A DNA stretch of 37,222 nucleotides from Oscillospiraceae bacterium (GTDB taxonomy: Bacteria; Bacillota; Clostridia; Oscillospirales; Ruminococcaceae): assembly GCA_022508895.1 (NCBI GenBank), contig JAFLUH010000013.1, positions 1-37,222 on the forward strand, in the 5' to 3' direction. The notes below the pieces were generated by a model. That model saw only the letters and a program-made list of their open reading frames with translations. It was not told where the DNA came from and did not search any database. This document shows, piece after piece, positions 17,507 through 26,103 of the stretch (positions are counted from its first letter, which is position 1; each line of letters begins with the position of its first letter). Position numbers and translations under genes: made by a program.

Positions 17507-19714
17507 TCACTGCTCCTTCATTTTGTCGGTGAGCATGGCTCTTATGCAGGAGTAACGCAAAGTCCGCCTGTCATTGTTCACCATTGCTTCCACCTGAGAC
17601 TTTTTGCCGATGATTATAAGTATGTTTTTGGCACGGGTGACGCCTGTGTAAAGCAGGTTGCGGTACATAAGGTTGCGACTGATGGAGGTCAGGGGCATTA
17701 TTACTGCGTTGTACTCGCTGCCTTGACTTTTGTGAATGGTGACTGCGTATGCGAGGTCAAGCTTTTTCAGCATATCGGGAGTATAGGACGCTCTCTTCCC
17801 GTCGTAATTCACCACCATATTCCCGCTGTAATTGTCCAGCTCCTCGATAAAGCCGATATCGCCGTTGAATACGCCTCTGCCATACTCGGAGCCTTTGTTC
17901 CACTCTATATCGTAATCGTTCTTTATCTGCATCACCTTGTCCCCTATGCGGAAGACAGTCTCAAACACCTTTACCTCGCTCTTCCCTTTTTCGGGTGGGT
18001 TGAGAGCCTGCTGAAGCTCCTTGTTCAGCTCCTTGGTGCCTGCACAGCCCATTCTGGTGGGGGTCAGTATCTGTATGTCGTCTACGGGTGAATAGCCGTA
18101 GGTATTGGGAAGGCGGGTCTTTGTAAGCTGGATTATCAGCTTCGGTATGTCCTCCTCTCTTGGACAGCTCATGAAAAAGAAGTCGTTTTTGCGGTCGTCA
18201 AGCTCGGGCTGCTCGCCCTTTACTATGCGGTGGGCGTTGGTCACTATCAGGCTCTCTGCGGCTTGGCGGAATATTTCGGTAAGCTCTACGGTGGGTATCT
18301 CGCCGCTTGCCATAAGGTCACGCAGAACGTTGCCTGCACCTACCGAGGGGAGCTGATTGCTGTCGCCTACCATTATGAGGGAGGAAGTGGGCTTCAATGC
18401 ACGGAGAAGAGCTTCAAACAGCAGAACGTCCACCATTGACATCTCGTCTACGATTATCACGTCGGCATTCAGAGGCTTGTTTTCGTTTTTCTTAAAGGTC
18501 AGTCTGTCGCCTGAGGTGAAATCCACCTCTAAAAGGCGGTGAATGGTTCTGGCGGTCTCGCCTGTAAGCTCGCTTATGCGCATGGCAGCCCTGCCTGTGG
18601 GGGCGGCAAGGTAAAAGGTCTTTTTGTGGCGCTTCAACAGGCGGATAACGGCGTTTAATGTGGTTGTTTTGCCTGTGCCGGGTCCGCCTGTGAGGATAAA
18701 CAGCTTATTTGCCATGCAGCCGCTTATTGCAGCCTTTTGTAAAGCTTCATACTGTATGTTTTCGGTAAACTCAACTCCCGCTATCTCCTCGGAAAGGTCT
18801 TTCAGGTCGGGAGCGGAGGTTTTCAGCATTTCGGAGAGCCTGTCCGTTATGTAGCATTCCGCCCGGTAGTATTCTTTCGAATAGAGATAGCTTCGTTCAC
18901 CCAGATGCAGGACCTCCGCCTGACCGTTCCTGATTGATTCGTCTATCCCTCGGTATATCTGTTCGCTTGTGAGACGCAGGAAGTTCTCCGCCATTTCTGC
19001 GGCCTTTTTCAGTGGCAGACAGGTGTGACCTGCGTTGGCGTTTTCCCTGAGGATATACAGGATAGCGGCGGTTATGCGGTTGAGGTCGTCTGCGCCTATG
19101 CCCTCCGCAAGAGCTATTGCGTCCGCCTGTTCAAACTCCACACCCAGCTCGTCATCGCAGAGAATGTAGGGGTTGTCCCTGATAAATGCGACGGAGGAGG
19201 TCTCGTATTTCTTCCACACTCCCGCCGCTACCGCAGGGCTTATCCCGTATTTTTGCAAAAATTCTATTACGTTCTTCATGCCGCTGAGCTTGCGATATTC
19301 GGAGCGGATGAACAGGGCTCTGTCGCCTGTTACGCCTTTCAGCTCGGCAAGGCGGAGGGGGTCGTTTTCTATGACGTCAAGGGCTTCCTCTCCGAAGTTG
19401 TCCACTATTTTTTTTGCAAGAGAGGGACCTACTCCCTTGATTATGCCGGAGCCAAGGTATTTGCGTATCTCGGAGGGGGTGGCGGGAGGAGTGCGGGTGC
19501 AGCTTACCGCCTTGAACTGTTTGCCGTATCTGGCGTTGGTGGTGTAGCTGCCGTACAGCTCAAGGCGTTCGCCCTCAGAAATGTCTCCAAGCTCGCCCAC
19601 CGCCGTGATGAGCTGACCGTCACTGTTTAAGTCAAAAACTATGTAGCCGCTTTCGGTGTTTTTGTAAATAACGTCTTCCACCGAGCCTGTTATTTTTTCA
19701 AGGTTTTCTTCCAT
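17507..19714 (-). CDS. recD2: RecD2-type SF1 ATP-dependent DNA helicase
   Basis: LFILTGGPGTGKTTTLNAVI; DEMSMVD; GDSNQLPSVGAGNVLRDL; YAVTIHKSQGSEY; N-terminal HhH region. Confidence 0.95.
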   Translation of the reverse strand: MEENLEKITGSVEDVIYKNTESGYIVFDLNSDGQLITAVGELGDISEGERLELYGSYTTNARYGKQFKAVSCTRTPPATPSEIRKYLGSGIIKGVGPSLAKKIVDNFGEEALDVIENDPLRLAELKGVTGDRALFIRSEYRKLSGMKNVIEFLQKYGISPAVAAGVWKKYETSSVAFIRDNPYILCDDELGVEFEQADAIALAEGIGADDLNRITAAILYILRENANAGHTCLPLKKAAEMAENFLRLTSEQIYRGIDESIRNGQAEVLHLGERSYLYSKEYYRAECYITDRLSEMLKTSAPDLKDLSEEIAGVEFTENIQYEALQKAAISGCMANKLFILTGGPGTGKTTTLNAVIRLLKRHKKTFYLAAPTGRAAMRISELTGETARTIHRLLEVDFTSGDRLTFKKNENKPLNADVIIVDEMSMVDVLLFEALLRALKPTSSLIMVGDSNQLPSVGAGNVLRDLMASGEIPTVELTEIFRQAAESLIVTNAHRIVKGEQPELDDRKNDFFFMSCPREEDIPKLIIQLTKTRLPNTYGYSPVDDIQILTPTRMGCAGTKELNKELQQALNPPEKGKSEVKVFETVFRIGDKVMQIKNDYDIEWNKGSEYGRGVFNGDIGFIEELDNYSGNMVVNYDGKRASYTPDMLKKLDLAYAVTIHKSQGSEYNAVIMPLTSISRNLMYRNLLYTGVTRAKNILIIIGKKSQVEAMVNNDRRTLRYSCIRAMLTDKMKEQ

Positions 19715-19853
19715 AGCTTGTTTCTCTCGTTCTTGTTCTTCTTAGATAAAGTTCCGACAACACTTTTACGGTAAAATTGAACAGTGTTCGTAATGCGATA
19801 CAACCGCCGAGTATCCCACAAAAAACTGAAAGGAAAAACCATAAAAACTGCAT
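19698..19853 (-). CDS. Small membrane protein candidate (51 aa), overlaps recD2 start
   Basis: Read by hand: MQFLWFFLSVFCGILGGCIALRTLFNFTVKVLSELYLRRTRTRETSYGRKP*. SD-like GAGGTGA 5 nt upstream of ATG; one hydrophobic helix then a basic tail. Below the track length cutoff. Confidence 0.5.
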   Translation of the reverse strand: MQFLWFFLSVFCGILGGCIALRTLFNFTVKVLSELYLRRTRTRETSYGRKP

Positions 19854-19882
19854 AAGATCACCTCAATACAGTTTATGCAGTT
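19846..19882 (-). terminator. 10-bp inverted repeat followed by T5: terminator/attenuator candidate downstream of prmA
   Basis: Minus strand AACTGCATAA-(17 nt)-TTATGCAGTT then TTT. The 3' arm contains the ATG of the 51-aa sORF. Confidence 0.5.
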
Positions 19883-19895
19883 CGGGGAAAATCGG

Positions 19896-20861
19896 TCACA
19901 CCTTGCAGAGAATGGCGTTCCAATCCTCTTTTTCGGTTATGCTTTCTATTGTTATTCCGTTTTCCTGCAAAGCTGCTTTTACCTCGTCAAGGCGCTCTGT
20001 GATTATTCCGGAAACTATCAGGATACCGTTTTCCTTTAAGAAGCTGCGGAAAAAAGGGCTCATGCTGATTATCACGTCGGCGACTATGTTGGCGGTTATG
20101 ATGTCAAAATCCGTCCCGATTTGACGGCGCAGGGCAGGGTCGTCGGCTATGTTGCCGCAAAGTGCGATGTAGTGAGATTTGTCAAAGCCGTTTTGTTCGA
20201 CGTTTTCGGAGGCGGTGGTCACTGCGTTCTGGAAAACGTCGGTCATTGTTACCGATTTTGCACCGAGGAGCAGGGCGGCTATTGAGAGTATCCCGCTGCC
20301 GCAGCCGAGGTCAAGCACACGTTCGCCGCCGCTTATATTCTGCTCTAAAAGCTCCATGACAAGGCGGGTTGTGTGGTGCTGACCTGTACCGAAGGAGGAG
20401 GCGGGGTCTATTTCGAGTATTTTTCTGCTGTTTGTGTCATTTACCTGCTCCCATGTGGGCTTGATTATAAGCTTCTTGCCTACGTTGAAGGGCTTGTAGT
20501 ACTGCTTCCAGTTGTTCGCCCAGTCCTCCTCGTTTACCTTGTCGGTTTCGATTTTCAGGGTGCCGTAAAAGTTTTCGGCGTCCTTGGACTTTATCTCGGC
20601 AAGTACGCCCTGCATGGCGGTAAACATTTCGAGACCCTGCTCGTTTTGCTGGAGATAGAGGGTGACGTGGGTCTTTACGTTTTTCAGGTTCATCAGGGTG
20701 TCGTCCACATAGTCCCAGTTCATATCCTTGTTTTCTAAAAAATCCTCGAAATCTGCAGCGTCATGTATCTCGAAGCCGGTTATGCCAAGCTCGCTCAGCA
20801 ATGAGGTAAGCGGGTATATTGCCTCGGACTCGGTATATATGTCTATTTTTTGATAGTCCAT
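19896..20861 (-). CDS. prmA: Ribosomal protein L11 methyltransferase
   Basis: MDYQKIDIYTESEAIYPLTSLLSELGITGFEI; IDPASSFGTGQHHTTRLVMELLE; VLDLGCGSGILSIAALLLGA; ANIVADVI. Start set at MDYQKI. Confidence 0.95.
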   Translation of the reverse strand: MDYQKIDIYTESEAIYPLTSLLSELGITGFEIHDAADFEDFLENKDMNWDYVDDTLMNLKNVKTHVTLYLQQNEQGLEMFTAMQGVLAEIKSKDAENFYGTLKIETDKVNEEDWANNWKQYYKPFNVGKKLIIKPTWEQVNDTNSRKILEIDPASSFGTGQHHTTRLVMELLEQNISGGERVLDLGCGSGILSIAALLLGAKSVTMTDVFQNAVTTASENVEQNGFDKSHYIALCGNIADDPALRRQIGTDFDIITANIVADVIISMSPFFRSFLKENGILIVSGIITERLDEVKAALQENGITIESITEKEDWNAILCKV

Positions 20862-20968
20862 TTGTTCCTCCGAAAGAATATGTTGTGGGTCGTCACTATC
20901 TATAATACAATATTTTGACGGAAATTGCAATACCCGAAGGAGCTTTATTTGTTGCAATGACCTGAATA

Positions 20969-22450
20969 TCAGTCAAAAGAAATTATCCCGTGGGTCAATT
21001 TCGTGTAGAGGATACGGTATACGCTCTCATTAAGGCGCTCCTCAGTGAGCTCTCCGCTCTTCACTGCATTTAATATGCCGGTCACTGCGTTTTCAAGGTT
21101 TGATGGCATGAGAATAAGATCCGCACCTGCCTGAAGCGCCTGCACAGCCGCAGCTCCTGAGGAAAAACGGTCTGTGATCGCCGCCATCGACATGGCATCG
21201 GTGACTATCAGACCGTTAAAACCCAGCTGCTGACGAAGAATACCTGTGGTGATCTCGTAAGATAGGGTAGCCGGCAGGTCGTTGCCCGTAACGTTGGGAA
21301 GGGATATATGACCAAGCATGACTACGTCTGCTCCTGCGGCTATTCCCGATTTGAACGGCAAAAACTCACAGGACTGCAGCTCATCAAGGGTCTTGAAGCT
21401 GGAGGCTGAGCCGTAATGGCTGTCCGTTGAGGTGTCACCGTGACCAGGGAAATGCTTGAGGGTGCAAAGTACGCCGCTTTCCCTGAAGCCTTCCACACAG
21501 GCTGCCACCATTGCCGCAGCGATAATAGGGTCGCTGCTGAAGGAGCGATCCTTGATGACGGGGTTATCGGGATTTGAATCAACGTCGGCTATGGGAGCAA
21601 AATCCAGATTGAAGCCAAAGCGCCTGATGTCCTGTCCGATGGTCAGACCTGCGTTATATGCGTTATCCGTATCTCCTGCGGCGCCTATCTCGCCCATGGG
21701 TGGGAAGGCGGTGGTTCCCATGTTGGGATTTTTTCCCAGCCTTGCAACGGCGCCGCCCTCCTCGTCCACTGCAATGAAAAGTCCGAGAGGGGAATCCGTT
21801 TGCAGACCTGAGATAAACCCGGTCACCTGATCCGGGGTTTGTATGTTTGCGGCAAAGAGGATCACGCCTCCAACAGGGTGAGCCTGAAGGGCTGATTTTG
21901 TGGCTGAGCCGGATCGGGTGACCGTTCCGGTGACGCCGCAGAGCTGCTCAGGCGTTATTATAAAAAGCTGATATATCTTTTCCTCCAAGGTCATGCCGTC
22001 AAGCAGCGCTTGAGCCGCTGCTTCAGGTGAGCTTGGCAATTGGGTGGAAGGACCGGTTTCCGGCGCTTCGGTCGGTTGGGTCTGATCCGGGGGTTCCGTT
22101 GTGCTCTGGGTTTCTGCCGGCTTTTCGGTTTCTGTCTGCTGTTGGGACTGCGGTGGTTCGGAAGTTTCCTCAGACAGCGGAGGAGTTGTCCCTTCGGTCG
22201 GTGCCGTGGGAGTAAGCTCGGTGCTTGCAGACGATACGGAAGGGGGGTCCTCGGTGCGGGTGGTGTCATGCTGCAAACCGTCGGCTTCCGGCGACGTTGG
22301 AGGAGGCGTTATCTGCTGAGTCGAAAGCACCCACATAACCGCTGCGGCAATGAGTACCAGCGCCGCTGAAGCTAATATTACCGGCAGCTTGAATTTTTTG
22401 ATGAAGTCGGTAAGCTTGTGGTACCAAACGCTGTTTTTTGAAGATGACAT
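20969..22450 (-). CDS. Membrane-anchored GH3 beta-N-acetylhexosaminidase (NagZ-like) with Pro/Thr/Glu-rich linker
   Basis: Catalytic FPGHGDTSTDSH; DEEGGAVARL; VTDAMSMAAI; N-terminal TM plus ~100 aa PTE-rich linker. Start set at MSSSKN, consistent with the promoter at 22551-22579. Confidence 0.9.
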   Translation of the reverse strand: MSSSKNSVWYHKLTDFIKKFKLPVILASAALVLIAAAVMWVLSTQQITPPPTSPEADGLQHDTTRTEDPPSVSSASTELTPTAPTEGTTPPLSEETSEPPQSQQQTETEKPAETQSTTEPPDQTQPTEAPETGPSTQLPSSPEAAAQALLDGMTLEEKIYQLFIITPEQLCGVTGTVTRSGSATKSALQAHPVGGVILFAANIQTPDQVTGFISGLQTDSPLGLFIAVDEEGGAVARLGKNPNMGTTAFPPMGEIGAAGDTDNAYNAGLTIGQDIRRFGFNLDFAPIADVDSNPDNPVIKDRSFSSDPIIAAAMVAACVEGFRESGVLCTLKHFPGHGDTSTDSHYGSASSFKTLDELQSCEFLPFKSGIAAGADVVMLGHISLPNVTGNDLPATLSYEITTGILRQQLGFNGLIVTDAMSMAAITDRFSSGAAAVQALQAGADLILMPSNLENAVTGILNAVKSGELTEERLNESVYRILYTKLTHGIISFD

Positions 22451-22550
22451 TGTGTTTGCACCGCTCCTTTGCGTTCCGTATCTGCGCCCGTTGTAAAAAG
22501 GCTTTGTGCAGTGTTGTCCTGTATTTACGGTAAAATTGCTTTCTAACGTG

Positions 22551-22579
22551 ATTTTACTACACGACGGTAATAAAGTCAA
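22551..22579 (-). promoter_or_regulatory. Sigma70/A-type promoter for the GH3 gene
   Basis: Minus strand TTGACT-N17-TAAAAT. Confidence 0.75.
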
Positions 22580-22713
22580 CCTGTTTTGAAAGGGCAGGAC
22601 CCGACAGACGGGCTGTAGTAGGCGGGGAAAGCTGTCAATAATGATTTTGCGCCCGATTTTGCTTATTATGCGTAATCAAGGGAAATCACAGCGGCAAAAA
22701 GAGAATTTTTGGT

Positions 22714-22742
22714 TTGACAGAGCAGGGCGTTTGTGGTATTAT
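22714..22742 (+). promoter_or_regulatory. Sigma70/A-type promoter for gltX-glnS
   Basis: TTGACA-N17-TATTAT, about 50 nt upstream of the gltX ATG. Confidence 0.8.
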
Positions 22743-22792
22743 ATGGGTATAGATATTAAATAAGGAGTAGCGTTTTTACGCAGTGATAAACT

Positions 22793-24424
22793 ATGGATCA
22801 CAATGCATTGGCAGAGCTGCTGTTCCCCGATGTGGACAAGTCTCCCGATTATTATGAGAAATTGTATCCCGAGAGGGATTTGCCTGAGGGGGCTAAGGTG
22901 ACAAGATTTGCGCCAAGTCCTACGGGGTTTGTGCATTTCGGAGGATTGTATCCTGTGCTGGTTTCCGAGAGACTTGCCCATCAGAGCGGCGGGGTTTTGT
23001 ACCTGCGTATCGAAGATACTGACGCTAAGAGAGCCGTTGAAGGCGCTGAATATGATCTTATCAAGGTTTTTCGGGATTTTGGCATCAGCTTTGACGAGAG
23101 CGTTGAAAAGGAAGGGGCTTACGGGCCTTACAGACAGAGCGAGCGGCGGGAGATCTACCGTACCTATGCCAAGGAATTAGTCAGAAACGGGAAAGCCTAT
23201 CCCTGCTTCTGCACCGAGGAGGAAATGCAGGAATTAAGAGAGAGGCAGGAGGCGCAGAAGGTCACTCCGGGATATTACGGGGAATATGTAAGGTGCCGTG
23301 ATTTGTCGCCGGAGGAAGTAAAGGAGAGACTGGATAAGGGGCTGCCTTATGTGCTTAGACTTAGGTCTGAGGGAAATCCCGACAATAAGATAAAGTTTAC
23401 TGATTTGATCAAGGGGACTATTGAGGTTACAGAAAATCATATCGATCATGTGCTGCTGAAAAGCGACGGTATGCCTACCTATCACCTTGCTCATGCGGTG
23501 GACGATCATCTGATGAGGACTACTCATGTGGTGAGAGGCGAGGAATGGCTGTCCAGTCTGCCTTATCATATTCAGTTGTTCGGGGCGCTGGGATTTAAGC
23601 TGCCTAAGTATCTTCATATCTCCCAATTGATGAAAAAGGACGGGGAGTCCAAGAAAAAGCTGTCCAAAAGGGATAAGGGAGCGGGTATGAGCGATTATAT
23701 CAGCGACGGGTATCCCACCGAAAGCGTTGTTGAGTATGTTATGATACTGCTCAACAGTAACTTTGAGGACTGGCGCAGGGCTAACCCTGACGCTGATATA
23801 AACGAGTTCCCGTTTTCTGTCAAGAAAATGAGCCCCAGCGGGTCGCTGTTTGACCTTGTGAAGCTGGGAGATGTGAGCAAGAATACCGTTTCACGCATGA
23901 CGGCTGAGCAGGTTTATCAGCGGCTTACCAAGTGGGCGGAGGAGTTTGACAGGGAGTTTTATCAGGTTCTTGTCCGTGACGAGGAGTATACCAAGGCGAT
24001 ACTGCAAATCGGTCGGGGCGGGAACAAGCCCCGTAAAGACCTTGAAACATGGAAGGACGCTAAGGGGTATATGGGTTTCTTCTATCCTGAGTACTTTGAG
24101 TATATCGACAGGATAGAGGGATTTGACAAGAACGATATTATTGCTTGTCTTGACGGGTTTGCAGAGAGCTATGACGAGAACGATCCGCAGGACGTGTGGT
24201 TTGAGAAGGTCAAGGGCGTGGGCGAGAAGAACGGCTTTTGCCCTAATATAAAGGAATACAAGGCAGATCCAGACGGCTGGAAAGGCAGTGTGGGTGACGT
24301 AAGCTCCTTTATCAGAGTTGCGGTGACGGGTAAGCAGAACAGCCCCGATCTCTGCGCTGTGATGAAGATATTGGGCAGGGACGAAAGCATAAAGAGAATA
24401 AATAAATTTAAGGAGACACTGTGA
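22793..24424 (+). CDS. gltX: Glutamate--tRNA ligase (clostridial-type, HFGG variant of the HIGH motif)
   Basis: TRFAPSPTGFVHFGGLYPVLVSERLAHQSGGVLYLRIEDTDAKR; KKKLSKRDKG (KMSKS-like). Confidence 0.93.
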   Translation: MDHNALAELLFPDVDKSPDYYEKLYPERDLPEGAKVTRFAPSPTGFVHFGGLYPVLVSERLAHQSGGVLYLRIEDTDAKRAVEGAEYDLIKVFRDFGISFDESVEKEGAYGPYRQSERREIYRTYAKELVRNGKAYPCFCTEEEMQELRERQEAQKVTPGYYGEYVRCRDLSPEEVKERLDKGLPYVLRLRSEGNPDNKIKFTDLIKGTIEVTENHIDHVLLKSDGMPTYHLAHAVDDHLMRTTHVVRGEEWLSSLPYHIQLFGALGFKLPKYLHISQLMKKDGESKKKLSKRDKGAGMSDYISDGYPTESVVEYVMILLNSNFEDWRRANPDADINEFPFSVKKMSPSGSLFDLVKLGDVSKNTVSRMTAEQVYQRLTKWAEEFDREFYQVLVRDEEYTKAILQIGRGGNKPRKDLETWKDAKGYMGFFYPEYFEYIDRIEGFDKNDIIACLDGFAESYDENDPQDVWFEKVKGVGEKNGFCPNIKEYKADPDGWKGSVGDVSSFIRVAVTGKQNSPDLCAVMKILGRDESIKRINKFKETL

Positions 24425-26100
24425 TGGCAGAAGAAGAAAAAAAGGTTGATACCGAAAACGAGGATAACTCCAACTTCCTGACGGATATTATGGAGAGCGA
24501 TCTGGCGGCAGGGCGTGTCAAGAAAATTCACACGCGGTTCCCTCCCGAGCCTAACGGGTATCTGCATATTGGCAGCGCTAAAGCTATCTACATCAACTAC
24601 TCCTCCGCTAAAAAGTATGGGGGGCTGTTTAATCTGCGGTTTGACGACACCAACCCCACCAAGGAGGACAACGAGTATGTTGAGGCGATAATCGAGGATC
24701 TGAGGTGGCTGGGGGCGGAGCCTGACGCTATCTTCTACGGCAGCGACTATTTCCAGAAAACTTATGAGTTTGCGGTAGAGCTTATAAAGAAAGGCAAGGC
24801 ATATGTCTGTGATTTGAACAATGAACAAATGAAGGAGTACAGAGGTACTTTGACTGAGGCGGGAAGGAATAGCCCTTATAGAGACAGGAGCGTCGAGGAA
24901 AATCTGGAGCTGTTCGAGAAGATGAAGAACGGGGAGTTTCCGGACGGGTACTGCACGCTGAGGGCTAAGATAGATATGTCGAGCCCTAATATGAATATGA
25001 GAGACCCGGCTATTTACCGTATTCTGCATTTGGGACATCACAGACAGGGGGAGCAGTGGTGCATTTATCCGCTTTATGACTTTGCACACCCAATTCAGGA
25101 CGCACTGGAGGGGATAACTCACTCCATGTGCTCCATTGAATTTGAAAATCATCGGCCGCTTTATGACTGGGTGATAGAGAATATCGGGTTTGAGGAGCCG
25201 CCTCATCAGTATGAGTTCGCAAGGCTGAATGTTACAAATACCGTTATGAGCAAAAGGTATCTGCGGCAGCTTGTGGAAACAGGTGTTGTGGACGGGTGGG
25301 ACGACCCGCGTATGCCTACTCTGTGCGCGCTGAGAAGGCGTGGGTATACACCGCAGTCTATTTTCCGCTTCGTAGAGCTGGCAGGTATCTGCAAGAGCTT
25401 GTCCGTGGTGGATATCGCGCTTCTTGAACACTGTATAAGAGACGAGCTTAACAGGACGGCGCAGAGGAGAATTGCAGTACTGGACCCTGTTAAAGTGGTT
25501 GTGGAGAATTATCCCGAGGATAAAGAGGAGTTCTTTGAAATTGCAAATAATCCCAATGATGAAGCGGCAGGTAAACGTAAGGTCAAGTTTACCAAGGAGC
25601 TTTATATCGACGCTGAGGACTTCTCGGCGGCTCCGCCTCCCAAGTATTTCAGGCTGAAGCCCGACGGAGAGGTCAGATTGATGGGAGCTTATATCATTAA
25701 GTTCAAGGAAGTTGTGTACAACGAGGACGGCTCTATTGATAAGATAATCGTTACCGCAGATATTGAAAGCGGTAACGGAAACCCCGTTGACGGAAGGAAG
25801 GTCAAGGGCACTATACACTGGGTAAGCGCAAGGGACTGCATCGACAGAGAGGTTTATATTTACAACAATCTGTTTACAATCGAGAATACCAACGCTATTC
25901 CCGAGGATAAGACATTTGACGATTATCTTAATCCGGAATCCGTTGTCAAAAAGGTCGGGTGTAAATTGGAGAGGAGCCTGGAGGACGCTAAGGCGGGGGA
26001 TAAGTTCCAGTTTGTGCGTCTCGGTTATTTCTGCAAGGATTCCAAGTATGAAAATGTGTTCAACAGAATTGTTGAATTGAAGGATTCAAAGCCTTTTTAA
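24424..26100 (+). CDS. glnS: Glutamine--tRNA ligase
   Basis: TRFPPEPNGYLHIGSAKAIYINY; FDDTNPTKEDNEYVEAI; VMSKRYLRQLVE; C-terminal GTIHWVSARDCIDREVYIYNNLF. Overlaps gltX stop as TGATG. Confidence 0.95.
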   Translation: MAEEEKKVDTENEDNSNFLTDIMESDLAAGRVKKIHTRFPPEPNGYLHIGSAKAIYINYSSAKKYGGLFNLRFDDTNPTKEDNEYVEAIIEDLRWLGAEPDAIFYGSDYFQKTYEFAVELIKKGKAYVCDLNNEQMKEYRGTLTEAGRNSPYRDRSVEENLELFEKMKNGEFPDGYCTLRAKIDMSSPNMNMRDPAIYRILHLGHHRQGEQWCIYPLYDFAHPIQDALEGITHSMCSIEFENHRPLYDWVIENIGFEEPPHQYEFARLNVTNTVMSKRYLRQLVETGVVDGWDDPRMPTLCALRRRGYTPQSIFRFVELAGICKSLSVVDIALLEHCIRDELNRTAQRRIAVLDPVKVVVENYPEDKEEFFEIANNPNDEAAGKRKVKFTKELYIDAEDFSAAPPPKYFRLKPDGEVRLMGAYIIKFKEVVYNEDGSIDKIIVTADIESGNGNPVDGRKVKGTIHWVSARDCIDREVYIYNNLFTIENTNAIPEDKTFDDYLNPESVVKKVGCKLERSLEDAKAGDKFQFVRLGYFCKDSKYENVFNRIVELKDSKPF

Positions 26101-26103
26101 ATG

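Noticed and set aside
22450-22579. N-terminal extension of the GH3 ORF (MTLLPSCSK...)
   Set aside because: Promoter TTGACT-N17-TAAAAT lies inside it, and MSSSKN followed by a TM gives a normal membrane-anchor start.
22743-22792. T-box riboswitch before gltX
   Set aside because: Leader from the predicted TSS is only about 45 nt, with no specifier or antiterminator structure.
24169-25818. 549-aa minus-strand ORF
   Set aside because: Fully antisense to the well-supported gltX 3' end and glnS; low-complexity, biased composition without motifs. A shadow ORF caused by codon bias.
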